Shown here one piece after another: positions 52,758 through 60,157 of a stretch of 60,157 bases of DNA. Origin of the DNA: a virus; IMG/VR virus record IMGVR_UViG_3300034375_003450, positions 1 to 60,157 of that record. One strand, written 5' to 3'. The notes beneath the pieces were generated by a model. It did not search any database. It was not told the DNA's origin and worked only from the letters and a program-made list of their open reading frames with translations. Made by a program: the position numbers and the translations under genes. Numbering within the stretch: position 1 is the stretch's first letter; each line of letters opens with the position of its first letter.

Positions 52758-52856
52758 ATGGAAGACTTCGACAAATTCGTAGCAGAACTTGAATCGGCTG
52801 AACAACCGACTTGTAACACCTTAAACCCGGAAGACTGCGAAGCGTGTGGCTCCTGA
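52758..52856 (+). CDS. Small Cys-containing peptide, 32 residues
   Basis: ATG at 52758 opens MEDFDKFVAELESAEQP; the end is NPEDCEACGS. The first part is an acidic helix, the second has three Cys within twelve residues that could bind a metal. It ends against the convergent spanin gene. The palindrome CTCCTGATCAGGAG (52850-52863) spans both stop codons. Confidence 0.4.
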   Translation: MEDFDKFVAELESAEQPTCNTLNPEDCEACGS

Positions 52857-53273
52857 TCAGGAGATTAATTTCTTACGTAAGAAAAGCACAGATAGAAGAA
52901 GCAACAGTAAGTAAAAAGAAAACTTGTAAACCTTGTTGTACCACCTGTCGCTGTCCTTCATAACGATGGACGGGACAGGTACTTCTATCACCTGTACAAT
53001 AGTATCACTTTCGCAAATTGCGTCTACCATAATGGTGTCAAACGAACGCACGATGTTAACCTTAAGTCTATCCTTAGTGATGGTAATGGTGTCCCGCTGT
53101 TGAAGAGTTATGGTATCACGCACCGAGACCGGTGCAGTTACAATCGTATCCGTAACAACAACCGTGTCTTTCCTTAGTACGCTGGGGTCTTTCTTGATTG
53201 CTTTTCTTAGGTGCCACTGCGCGCTGCAACTGCTCAATGATAGCACTATTATTAATAAGGATAGCCATTTCAT
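52857..53273 (-). CDS. Unimolecular spanin candidate (lipoprotein with C-terminal span)
   Basis: The product is 138 residues. The N-terminus is a lipoprotein signal: MKWLSLLIIVLSLSSC with the lipobox LSSC. Residues about 30-110 are beta-rich repeats (DTVVVTDTIVTAPVSVRDTITL). The C-terminus has one hydrophobic span (FSFYLLLLLLSVLFL) and a short basic tail. A lipid anchor in the outer membrane at one end and an inner-membrane span at the other is the layout of unimolecular spanins such as T1 gp11, which fuse the two membranes at lysis. It is the last gene of the lysis cassette. Confidence 0.75.
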   Translation of the reverse strand: MKWLSLLIIVLSLSSCSAQWHLRKAIKKDPSVLRKDTVVVTDTIVTAPVSVRDTITLQQRDTITITKDRLKVNIVRSFDTIMVDAICESDTIVQVIEVPVPSIVMKDSDRWYNKVYKFSFYLLLLLLSVLFLRKKLIS

Positions 53274-54353
53274 TTATCTCAACTGATAGTTAACACCCGC
53301 TCTTAGGTTGAATATATTTCTGTCCCAATACTTCATGTACTCGACCTCTGTAAAAAAGCCCCAACGCTTTCCTGGTTTCCATCCAAAGACAAGACCTGTA
53401 CTGTAGTCAACCCATTGATTCCCATCTACGTAGTTGCTATAAGAAAACTCTTCTTTGTCACCTACGTGCATGTGGTAAGGAAGAATGTTTAACCAAGAGT
53501 GTATCCAAAAGTCATCCTCATAGTGATAATAGTCTACCCCAATTATCGCAGACACAGACTGAATAAGACCAACACTATCTATGCTAAGTTTGTTGAATTC
53601 ATTTACGATACCAGGGTAGATATATCTGCGGAAGTCTTCATCGGTATCAGCAACCTTCTCCCCTTCTGGGTCTAACCAGAACCAGTCGCCGTTATCTATC
53701 TCATCATCATTGTCGTAATCAATGCCATAGTAGACGTCTTCATAACCCATGTTGCGTACTAAGTCCCACCAAGGGTTGTGTGCTAAGAAGTCTGCTATTG
53801 GATTATATCCATATGACCTGTGTAAACGCCCGGCAACACCTGCTGAAAAATCTAACTCACCTATATGTAATCTTAGTCTTGATTCTACTTGCGTATAATT
53901 CAAATCAACAAGCCCTTGACTATAGTACTCGCCCTTTACCATAAAGTATTTAGCAAGGTATCTAAGGAAGTATCTTTGGTTTACGTATGCTGACCCTTGC
54001 TGACGACCCACGTCGTACTGAGCAAGGTATTCAAGTCCCTTCACAGAACCAACTGTAGCAGACAACGCTGTTGTAGACTCTGTTTGTCCGTCATAGAACC
54101 TGTTCTGTCTGTTCTCATAGTCATACCGAGCAACCCTACGTACTCCTATGGTTGCCTTATAATCAAACGGATTCTCTATAGTTATGTTTTGAAGATCCCC
54201 GCCTTGAGTTACATAGTATTCTTTTTGAGCAGGCATTGGTGAAGAAGCAAAAGCACTCGTGTAAAATGTAGCGTACTTAAATATACCCCCCACCACCTGT
54301 GCCTGGGAGAATATGGAGGACAGTACAAAGAAAGTAATTAGTATGTTTCTCAT
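53274..54353 (-). CDS. Exported beta-barrel-like envelope protein
   Basis: The product is 359 residues with a signal peptide (MRNILITFFVLSSIFSQAQ, cut after AQ). The mature part alternates strands with many Tyr, Trp, Arg and Asp residues and ends LRAGVNYQLR, like a small outer-membrane barrel. An acidic loop (GIDYDNDDEIDNGDWFW) may bind calcium. Being inside a lysis cassette, it may act on the host outer membrane late in infection. The start overlaps the preceding stop by one base. Confidence 0.65.
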   Translation of the reverse strand: MRNILITFFVLSSIFSQAQVVGGIFKYATFYTSAFASSPMPAQKEYYVTQGGDLQNITIENPFDYKATIGVRRVARYDYENRQNRFYDGQTESTTALSATVGSVKGLEYLAQYDVGRQQGSAYVNQRYFLRYLAKYFMVKGEYYSQGLVDLNYTQVESRLRLHIGELDFSAGVAGRLHRSYGYNPIADFLAHNPWWDLVRNMGYEDVYYGIDYDNDDEIDNGDWFWLDPEGEKVADTDEDFRRYIYPGIVNEFNKLSIDSVGLIQSVSAIIGVDYYHYEDDFWIHSWLNILPYHMHVGDKEEFSYSNYVDGNQWVDYSTGLVFGWKPGKRWGFFTEVEYMKYWDRNIFNLRAGVNYQLR

Positions 54354-54685
54354 CAGAATTTACTTGCTCCAGTTATTTTATCAATGACATCCTGTATATC
54401 CTGGTGTGTAACAGAAAGGCTTAACGAAAGACCTGGCTCCCACCGCTGTATCTCTTTACCGTTTTCGTAAAGTATTATTGTAGGAACAGACTTTATGTCT
54501 GCGTATTCTTTAACCTCAGCATCATCAATCCATGCGTCGATAACCCGGGCGTCACTAATTTTTTTTAATGGTACGCTGTTGCTAGAATTAAACTCAGCGT
54601 TATAATGAACCACCACCAATCCCCTGATCGGTACCTTGAAGGCACACAGCAGGGTGAATGCTATGGCGAGGGCAGCCTTTTTCAT
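54353..54685 (-). CDS. Thioredoxin-fold protein lacking the CXXC motif
   Basis: The product is 110 residues with an N-terminal hydrophobic signal (MKKAALAIAFTLLCAF). The rest follows a thioredoxin fold: VVHYNAEFNSSNSVPL at the active-site position, YADIKSVPTIILYENGKEIQRW with the cis-Pro loop. The expected Cys-x-x-Cys is replaced by Phe-Asn-Ser-Ser, so redox activity is unlikely. A periplasmic chaperone or binding role is more plausible. It overlaps the upstream gene by 4 bases. Confidence 0.65.
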   Translation of the reverse strand: MKKAALAIAFTLLCAFKVPIRGLVVVHYNAEFNSSNSVPLKKISDARVIDAWIDDAEVKEYADIKSVPTIILYENGKEIQRWEPGLSLSLSVTHQDIQDVIDKITGASKF

Positions 54686-54975
54686 TTCATCTCGAAGAGA
54701 CGCCCCTCTATTTTGTCTAGTTGCTTCTTGATGTCATCAACATCCGACTTGGTGTTCATGATTGTGGTGCGTATCAACTCATCTTTTAAGTCGTACTCTG
54801 TTCTTCCTATCACTGGTGCAGGTAATTCTTTTGCCTCTTGCACCTCAGCCTTTAGGTCAAAGTATCCAAGGCTAACTATCACTGCGCCGCCGATAATCAT
54901 ACCAACGGTCTTTAGTGATAGCCCTACTACTGTGTCCTCTGATATTTCTTTATTTATCTCCACCGGACTTAGCAA
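54682..54975 (-). CDS. Membrane protein with coiled-coil tail
   Basis: The product is 97 residues with one hydrophobic segment (VGMIIGGAVIVSLGYF) near residues 24-39 and a helical tail ending in a coiled coil (KSDVDDIKKQLDKIEGRLFEMK). This resembles Rz-like or antiholin-type single-span proteins. It overlaps the holin candidate by 26 bases, so it may be its regulator. Confidence 0.6.
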   Translation of the reverse strand: MLSPVEINKEISEDTVVGLSLKTVGMIIGGAVIVSLGYFDLKAEVQEAKELPAPVIGRTEYDLKDELIRTTIMNTKSDVDDIKKQLDKIEGRLFEMK

Positions 54976-55183
54976 ATTTTTCTAATCCAGCAATTCCAAA
55001 ACATCCTATCGTGACGTACACGAAAGAGTTGTAGACACCTTCATTGATTACTAAATCCTTTCCTAACGCACCTGTTACCAGATCAAGCGTCATGACACAA
55101 ACCATTACAGCAAATGAAAGCGCACCGAGAATACTCTTCTCGTTCCAGTCATTGCTGTCTTTAAATATTTCTTTCCAACTCAT
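54950..55183 (-). CDS. Holin candidate
   Basis: The product is 77 residues with two hydrophobic segments (ILGALSFAVMVCVMTLDLVTGAL and NSFVYVTIGCFGIAGLEKF) separated by a short polar turn, and charged ends (MSWKEIFKDSNDWNEK; KFAKSGGDK). Two-span small proteins at the head of a lysis cassette are typical class II holins. It starts at the stop of the Ser-Gly repeat protein. Confidence 0.7.
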   Translation of the reverse strand: MSWKEIFKDSNDWNEKSILGALSFAVMVCVMTLDLVTGALGKDLVINEGVYNSFVYVTIGCFGIAGLEKFAKSGGDK

Positions 55184-55383
55184 TACTTGCCCGATGATCC
55201 CGAAGAACCAGACGATCCAGAGGAACCCGATGAGCCAGATGAGCCAGAGGAACCCGATGAACCAGACGAACCAGACGGGGAACTAGCCCCCGAGCCATTG
55301 TCGCTCTTGCCTTCGCAGTATTTACTTTTTCTTTTAAAAACCTTTACGGCTAGCCAACAATATAATTTCTTTAATCTTTCCAT
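55183..55383 (-). CDS. Small protein with Ser-Ser-Gly repeat tail
   Basis: The product is 66 residues. A basic N-terminal half (MERLKKLYCWLAVKVFKRKSKY) is followed by about nine Gly-Ser-Ser triplets. The DNA is a degenerate 9-base repeat, so its length may vary. Such a tail is flexible and could be glycosylated. It is the first gene of the lysis cassette with a -7 element 4 bases upstream. The function is unknown. Confidence 0.6.
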   Translation of the reverse strand: MERLKKLYCWLAVKVFKRKSKYCEGKSDNGSGASSPSGSSGSSGSSGSSGSSGSSGSSGSSGSSGK

Positions 55384-55387
55384 TCTA

Positions 55388-55395
55388 CAAATATA
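55388..55395 (-). promoter_or_regulatory. Leftward -7 element TATATTTG for the lysis cassette, 4 bases before ATG
   Basis: The reverse strand reads TATATTTG then TAGA and the ATG at 55383. This is the fourth element with exactly four bases between -7 box and start codon. It follows directly after the stop of the polyvalent protein at 55402. Confidence 0.55.
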
Positions 55396-55401
55396 AGTAT
55401 C

Positions 55402-58400
55402 CTATTTGGGAAGTTCGAGGTCGTACTTCACATACATAGCCTCCTCTGGGCTCTTAGCAAACGTCCTGTCAATAGTGCTCTCTACACTAGAGATGATACT
55501 GTAGTTGCCAAACTTAGCAGAATAATTAGCAGCGAATTGATACGCTCTCTTTATCTCATCCAACCGCACCTGTCTGTTGACCTTTTCTGCATCACTCAAT
55601 GAGGTGTAAGGCTTGCGGAAATTCTGCTCGCTCATATTGTAGTAGAACTGTCTTGCTATATCAACAGGATAGTCTCTAAAGATTACGGCAGTAGATAACT
55701 CAGCCGCTGTTTCAAGGGGTTGCAACTCTATGTCTGGGTTTTCCTTCGCTTCCTTCATGCGCTTGCGATATGCACGAGCGATGTAGTTAAAGTTAGGCGG
55801 TATAAAAGTCTCCTTAAAGATATAAGAACCATAAGCATCTGACCACTCCGTTAGGTTAGGCCCAATGATGTACCTGTGGAACCAACCTACGTCATCGTTA
55901 CTAAGGATTGGCCGTCCATAAGAGTCCTTTCCATCAACAAGATTAAAGAGTAATCGCGCTGCAAGGTTAGGGTCTTTGAAATCAGCGGCTATACTTTGTA
56001 GCATATTGCTTCTGGATATACCGTTACGTCCATATATAAGCCCTTGCAATTCATCGTATGGGTCTTCCGAACTCATGTTAGCAAATCGAATCTTACCGTC
56101 TTTGTCCATCCCTACAGCGACAATGTTTGAGCCCTGCATCCATGGAGGTAATACATAATTAGTAGACCTTGCTTGTTGTCCAAGTTCATCTTCCTCGTCG
56201 TCCTTCAATAACAAACCTGCTATGGCTTGATACCCTACCTTAGATAAGCCGGCAAGTGCGAGCCCCATGCTTAGTGTACCTGCACCATCTGTCATGTACG
56301 CACCACGTTGTGATTTGGTTAGGTTCTCGTTAGTCATAGCCTGTCCCAGATCTGCAACTGCATTACGATAGATGCTAAAGAAACTACGGAAGGCTTCCAC
56401 ACGGAACGAAAGGAAGTCACCAACAGGTAACTTAAATAGATTGCGTAATGACGGATGTATACGAGACATGGTAGGCATGTTCTGCTTGATACGCTCGGCT
56501 GTCATCTCGTCAACCTGCTGCTTCTGAGCAAAAGAAAGTTCATCGTATGACTTACCCTCGGGATTAGACTCAAGTCTCTTAGCGAAGTTCTCACGCTTAG
56601 TGAGGTAAGCAATCATCTTGGTATAGTCATCAATGAATCCATACTGATAGGCGGTACGTGCTGCCTTTATACCTAGTTCCTGCTGTGCTTTTTTCACCCC
56701 TGCTGGTAACCACTTCCACGCTAACTCTGGCGACACACCTTCCAATTGCTGGATGAATGAATCATTGATGTCACTAAACATACCCATGTTTGGAGATGAG
56801 CCAAGCAATCCAAGTTCTCCCATGCGGTCAAGAATTTTTTCATACTCTGGATCTAACTCACCGTCCTTCATTTTCTTGAACCTGTTCCTCAAGTCTTCCA
56901 TTGCAGTAAGCCCTCCTCTGTGCTTATTAAATGGAAGCACAAAGTTTGCTCCTAAGAAATACCAACCACCCATGATGTTCTTTCTCCAGGTAGGTAGGTT
57001 GTATAGTACACGCACACGACGCATCTGTAACAGAAGTTTATAGTATCCTTGAAGAACCTTGTTGTCAGACTGATACATCGGTGTTTGCTTCAGCATGCTA
57101 ACGAAGTCATTCTTCACAGCCTTGCCGCTCATTGGAGATTTCTTCTCCTCAATAACCGTATAGTTCTCTAGAAAGTAATCCTTTAGTTTGTCTTCGATGT
57201 AGTCAATACGATCTGAAGGAAACGCAGGGGTTTGACCATCTATTAGTTGACCACCTGTTCTTGTATAGAAATCATCAAAGGACTCTTCCTTACCCATAAG
57301 GCCCATGTCACGTGCAATTTGAGGAACCCTTACACCAAGTCTTTTCTCTGGGTCTTTAGACATGATGGCACGTACAATCGGAGTAGTAACAATTAAATCC
57401 CCAAGGTCACTACGCTGTGCAATCTCATTTACTCTATCCACCAGTGTGAACTGTTGCACCATGTTGGTAAGAGTAGCAACGGTTTGACTGAACTTAATGT
57501 ATGGGTCTTTCTCTACGCCCATGTAGTCCATCAACTCAATAGGTAAGTCTTGACGCTGTTTTAATTTCTTAGTAGGTATTCTTAGTTTACCCAAGTCTTT
57601 AGTGCCTGCCAAGCCTTCGCCATATCTACCTTGAGATTCTCGTGATGCTGCCTCTATGTTTCTTAGACTATCCTTGACCCTGTTCTTAACCTCTTCTATC
57701 TGAGTTGTCTCTACGAACTGAACAATGTCATCTAACTCATTCATATCAAGATTCCTAGCCTCCATCTCCTCAAACATTTCATCAGTGAAGTTGTCGTTTT
57801 CATATATGTCAAAAGCGATGTCGTATATCATGGCATCTACCATAGATTTCTCAGCGGCTGCTCTTAGTTGTGGGTCGAACTTAAAGTTGGGATCAGTAAA
57901 CGCACGATATGTTCTTGTGCCGTATGACGCTGTGTTATCTATAATAGTCTCCTGCAATTCACTGCTTAGGTTATCAAAGACAGCGCTGTTCTGTATAGAC
58001 TCCTGCATAGAAGCACGTATCGCTGTTAATCTTCCAAGTTGTTTCATCAACTCGGGGTTTATTTCTTGCAGTTTATCGAAGGCTTCTCGTCTTGTCTCTT
58101 CCTTTGCACCAAACAGATAGTCATTAGACAGGTCAGCCACCTCTTGTCTCTGCTCGTCTGGTAACTTATTTGTTATCTTATTTATCTGACGCAACGCAAG
58201 GTAAAATCTATTGATGTGCTGTACGTTTATAGACTCCGAAATCTCCAATGCTTGAAGCACATCTCTACGTGTTCCTCTAAGCCTGTCTATACCAAGAACC
58301 TTCTCGAGTTTCTTTGCTAATGCGTTTAGTTTAGGGCCTAGAATTCCGGTTAGTTTTTCTAGAGGATCAAAGGTCTTGTCGTAGTTCTCTGGATCTGGTA

Positions 58401-60157
58401 TACCTGCCACGTTTTTACTTGGCTCTACATCCATCTCGCCCGTAGGCTTTTCAAACCCGTACTCGTCCTTCTCTGTTTTTTCCGTAGTCGTTGGTCGCTC
58501 TCTTTGAAAGCGTTCTGTCTGCAAGGATTCGGCCATAGGTACTTGACTGATGTCTGCACCAGCACGTACAGCCTTACTCATTCCTTTCATGTACTCAGAA
58601 ATATCTTTAGCCAGACCAGCCTCTTCAAATATCTGTACACGATTGCCTGTTATCTTACTTACGACACCATTTAAAAACGCTTTGAGTTCCTCGAGAAAAG
58701 ATGCTTCAAAAACAATTCTTTCACTACCGAGTAAGCCACCAAGTTGAACCATAAATTCCTCTGACTTGTAAGCACCAGCAGATTCTCCATCCTCACGCTC
58801 CATGTATCGCTCCGCAAAAGCATTTAACTCCTTGACATTGCTCTCGCTTAACCTACGAATCACAAGTTTCCTAAACTGATTGAAGTCAATAGGTCTGTCG
58901 TTAAAAAACTTTGAGAATATCTTGTGGTAAACCTCATGATACGCAGTGCCTTCTGCTGTATATCTATCTACCTTACCTCTCTGAGATAGGGATTCATCTG
59001 CGGATGGTATAGACACTATAATAGGAGCGTCTTTAGTGCCTACTCTACCAGAGGTTATACCAGCAGCATTTTTTAAATCTGCTTTTTTAAAGCCAGCCGC
59101 TTTACCCGCTGCGTAGAAACCCTTTCTTCCAAACCCTACATTGAAATCTTTAGAGTCTGGATTCAAAAGTCTGTAGGCCTCACTTGCTAACACAAGTTTG
59201 CTTAGTATCCGCTGTTCTTTTATAGGTATCCTTTTACCGTCGCTATATTTTCCTTCCTCCAGCATTGTTCGCAATGCACCCGCGTCGTTCTTATCAAACA
59301 GGTTAAAGAAAACTCCTTTCTTCCTGTCTCTGTTGTATTTAAAATCAGTCAGCGCGTCGGCTACACTTTTACTTCTTGATTTTCTACCTACTTCTTCTTG
59401 GCGTGCTTGAAGTATTCCACTAATTTGAGCCTTCGCTCTGCTTGTTTCCGACTTGGGTACGTCCCCAAGTTCTTCCCCGACTTGCTCTGCACCTGGTACT
59501 TCTTCGGGCTTAACTTTTTTATCATCTGGTTGCGCTTGTGTTTGCTCTTCTGTTTGGCCCGACAGCAACTGGTCTAACTCTTTGGCTGACTGCTCCATCT
59601 CTTCTTCGATAGCAGCCTTTTCTTCCGCAGTAATATTACCTTCCTTTAATACTGCCGCTGCTGCATTAAGGTCACGCGTTAACTGGTCTGCTATTTCTTC
59701 TTGTACCCCCTCTAGTTTCATAACTCTCTCAGAGGTTTCTCTAAGTAGGCTGTACTTTTCTTGTTTTAGTCGCTGTAGTTTAGCGTCTACGGCTTTCTTT
59801 GTGGTTGGGTCTTTCTTCTTAGACTCTCTAAGTTTTTGAATCTCATTATCTATAGATGCAATCTCCCCATTGTTAGCCACAAAAGATATCTCATTGGCTA
59901 CAGAGAGTTTCTTCTGATCCTGTTCTTTTGCCCAGTCTATGTATGATAATTCACCAGGCGTTTTACCGATACGACCTGCAAGATTGTAGGCCATTACGGG
60001 TGCTGCTGGGCCTAACTCAGCGAATGCCTCAAGCGCTATGTCTCTCGGTCTAATTTCTTCACCCGATATTACCTGTCCCGCAAACTCACCAGTACCCCCA
60101 AGCCCTGCTTGAACCAAGGTTTCTGCCGCAGCCACCTTCATGGCTCTGTTTGTCGCT
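55402..60157 (-). CDS. C-terminal part of giant polyvalent internal virion protein with zinc-protease motif
   Basis: The frame enters from the window's right end and stops at 55402. Joined through the terminal overlap it gives 1924 residues, starting at 1137. After an acidic coiled-coil part, EGTAYHEVYHKIFSKF carries HExxH (H747, E748, H751 in the joined numbering), followed about 65 residues later by YKSEEFMVQLGGLL with the downstream Glu, the order of gluzincin-like proteases found in large polyvalent phage proteins. The last 1000 residues are helical with hydrophobic stretches (GTLSMGLALAGLSKVGYQAIAGLLL). Such proteins are packaged and injected; the protease may cut virion or host proteins. 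This is inferred from the family. Confidence 0.8.
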   Translation of the reverse strand, partial: ATNRAMKVAAAETLVQAGLGGTGEFAGQVISGEEIRPRDIALEAFAELGPAAPVMAYNLAGRIGKTPGELSYIDWAKEQDQKKLSVANEISFVANNGEIASIDNEIQKLRESKKKDPTTKKAVDAKLQRLKQEKYSLLRETSERVMKLEGVQEEIADQLTRDLNAAAAVLKEGNITAEEKAAIEEEMEQSAKELDQLLSGQTEEQTQAQPDDKKVKPEEVPGAEQVGEELGDVPKSETSRAKAQISGILQARQEEVGRKSRSKSVADALTDFKYNRDRKKGVFFNLFDKNDAGALRTMLEEGKYSDGKRIPIKEQRILSKLVLASEAYRLLNPDSKDFNVGFGRKGFYAAGKAAGFKKADLKNAAGITSGRVGTKDAPIIVSIPSADESLSQRGKVDRYTAEGTAYHEVYHKIFSKFFNDRPIDFNQFRKLVIRRLSESNVKELNAFAERYMEREDGESAGAYKSEEFMVQLGGLLGSERIVFEASFLEELKAFLNGVVSKITGNRVQIFEEAGLAKDISEYMKGMSKAVRAGADISQVPMAESLQTERFQRERPTTTEKTEKDEYGFEKPTGEMDVEPSKNVAGIPDPENYDKTFDPLEKLTGILGPKLNALAKKLEKVLGIDRLRGTRRDVLQALEISESINVQHINRFYLALRQINKITNKLPDEQRQEVADLSNDYLFGAKEETRREAFDKLQEINPELMKQLGRLTAIRASMQESIQNSAVFDNLSSELQETIIDNTASYGTRTYRAFTDPNFKFDPQLRAAAEKSMVDAMIYDIAFDIYENDNFTDEMFEEMEARNLDMNELDDIVQFVETTQIEEVKNRVKDSLRNIEAASRESQGRYGEGLAGTKDLGKLRIPTKKLKQRQDLPIELMDYMGVEKDPYIKFSQTVATLTNMVQQFTLVDRVNEIAQRSDLGDLIVTTPIVRAIMSKDPEKRLGVRVPQIARDMGLMGKEESFDDFYTRTGGQLIDGQTPAFPSDRIDYIEDKLKDYFLENYTVIEEKKSPMSGKAVKNDFVSMLKQTPMYQSDNKVLQGYYKLLLQMRRVRVLYNLPTWRKNIMGGWYFLGANFVLPFNKHRGGLTAMEDLRNRFKKMKDGELDPEYEKILDRMGELGLLGSSPNMGMFSDINDSFIQQLEGVSPELAWKWLPAGVKKAQQELGIKAARTAYQYGFIDDYTKMIAYLTKRENFAKRLESNPEGKSYDELSFAQKQQVDEMTAERIKQNMPTMSRIHPSLRNLFKLPVGDFLSFRVEAFRSFFSIYRNAVADLGQAMTNENLTKSQRGAYMTDGAGTLSMGLALAGLSKVGYQAIAGLLLKDDEEDELGQQARSTNYVLPPWMQGSNIVAVGMDKDGKIRFANMSSEDPYDELQGLIYGRNGISRSNMLQSIAADFKDPNLAARLLFNLVDGKDSYGRPILSNDDVGWFHRYIIGPNLTEWSDAYGSYIFKETFIPPNFNYIARAYRKRMKEAKENPDIELQPLETAAELSTAVIFRDYPVDIARQFYYNMSEQNFRKPYTSLSDAEKVNRQVRLDEIKRAYQFAANYSAKFGNYSIISSVESTIDRTFAKSPEEAMYVKYDLELPK
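60040..60157. repeat. Right copy of 118-base terminal overlap
   Basis: This stretch matches 1-118 with three mismatches (60046, 60052, 60058). The reading frame of the polyvalent protein continues across the join. It supports circular closure at 60,039 bases. Confidence 0.9.

Overview
The window looks like one complete or nearly complete genome of a tailed phage with a short-tailed (podovirus-like) virion plan infecting a Bacteroidota host, probably an aquatic flavobacterium. The host clue is regulatory: many intergenic gaps carry the Bacteroidota -7 element TAnnTTTG (seen as CAAAnnTA for leftward genes), one with a TTG box 20 bases upstream, and few genes have a strong Shine-Dalgarno sequence. 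The first 118 bases recur at the right end (60040-60157) with three mismatches, all in the first 19 bases, and one long leftward reading frame continues across that overlap. The contig therefore closes into a unit of 60,039 bases, either circularly permuted or joined by assembly. No integrase, repressor, DNA polymerase or RNA polymerase was recognised, so the phage is probably lytic and relies on host polymerases.

Region 1 (55402-60157 joined to 1-33752, almost all leftward) is virion structure and DNA packaging. It holds a reconstructed 1924-residue polyvalent internal protein with a zinc-protease motif, two more internal-virion candidates, a 1674-residue tail protein, two ring/adaptor candidates, the major capsid protein, a scaffold candidate, an adhesion block, the portal, the large terminase and small accessory proteins. 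The adhesion block (16372-26174) contains a 1789-residue collagen-like fibre with a C-terminal S74 chaperone, a LamG-like protein, a GT4-GT25-lysyl-hydroxylase fusion enzyme and a second 2-oxoglutarate oxygenase. A third oxygenase lies near the terminase. Rightward genes interrupt this block at 13956 (secreted protein) and 14926 (nucleotidyltransferase-like).

Region 2 (33784-37594) is a switch zone. It has a winged-helix protein, a DUF5675 protein, an exported protein, and about 2.1 kb that is largely non-coding with G+C-rich alternating purine-pyrimidine tracts, tandem 24-base repeats and a 14-bp-stem hairpin, interrupted by one leftward gene. This is the best candidate for an origin and control region.

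Region 3 (37595-52856, rightward) is the probable early/middle region. It starts with small unknown proteins and two homologous structured RNAs with a tRNA-like three-way fold. Next come an amidoligase, a class II glutamine amidotransferase, a cytosine methyltransferase and small proteins, then a recombination set (annealing protein, RecE-like nuclease, SSB-like protein). The region ends with a gamma-glutamylcyclotransferase-like protein, FkbM methyltransferase, DnaA-domain-IV-like protein, sulfotransferase, primase-helicase, RusA-like resolvase and a glycosyltransferase.

Region 4 (55383-52857, leftward) is the lysis and envelope cassette: Ser-Gly repeat protein, holin candidate, membrane coiled-coil protein, thioredoxin-fold protein, outer-membrane barrel candidate and a unimolecular spanin candidate.

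The most exciting idea is that the phage builds a very long, proline-poor collagen fibre with lysine in most Y positions, and carries next to it an enzyme combining a collagen-type lysyl hydroxylase with glycosyltransferases. That would be a phage-encoded animal-style collagen modification pathway.
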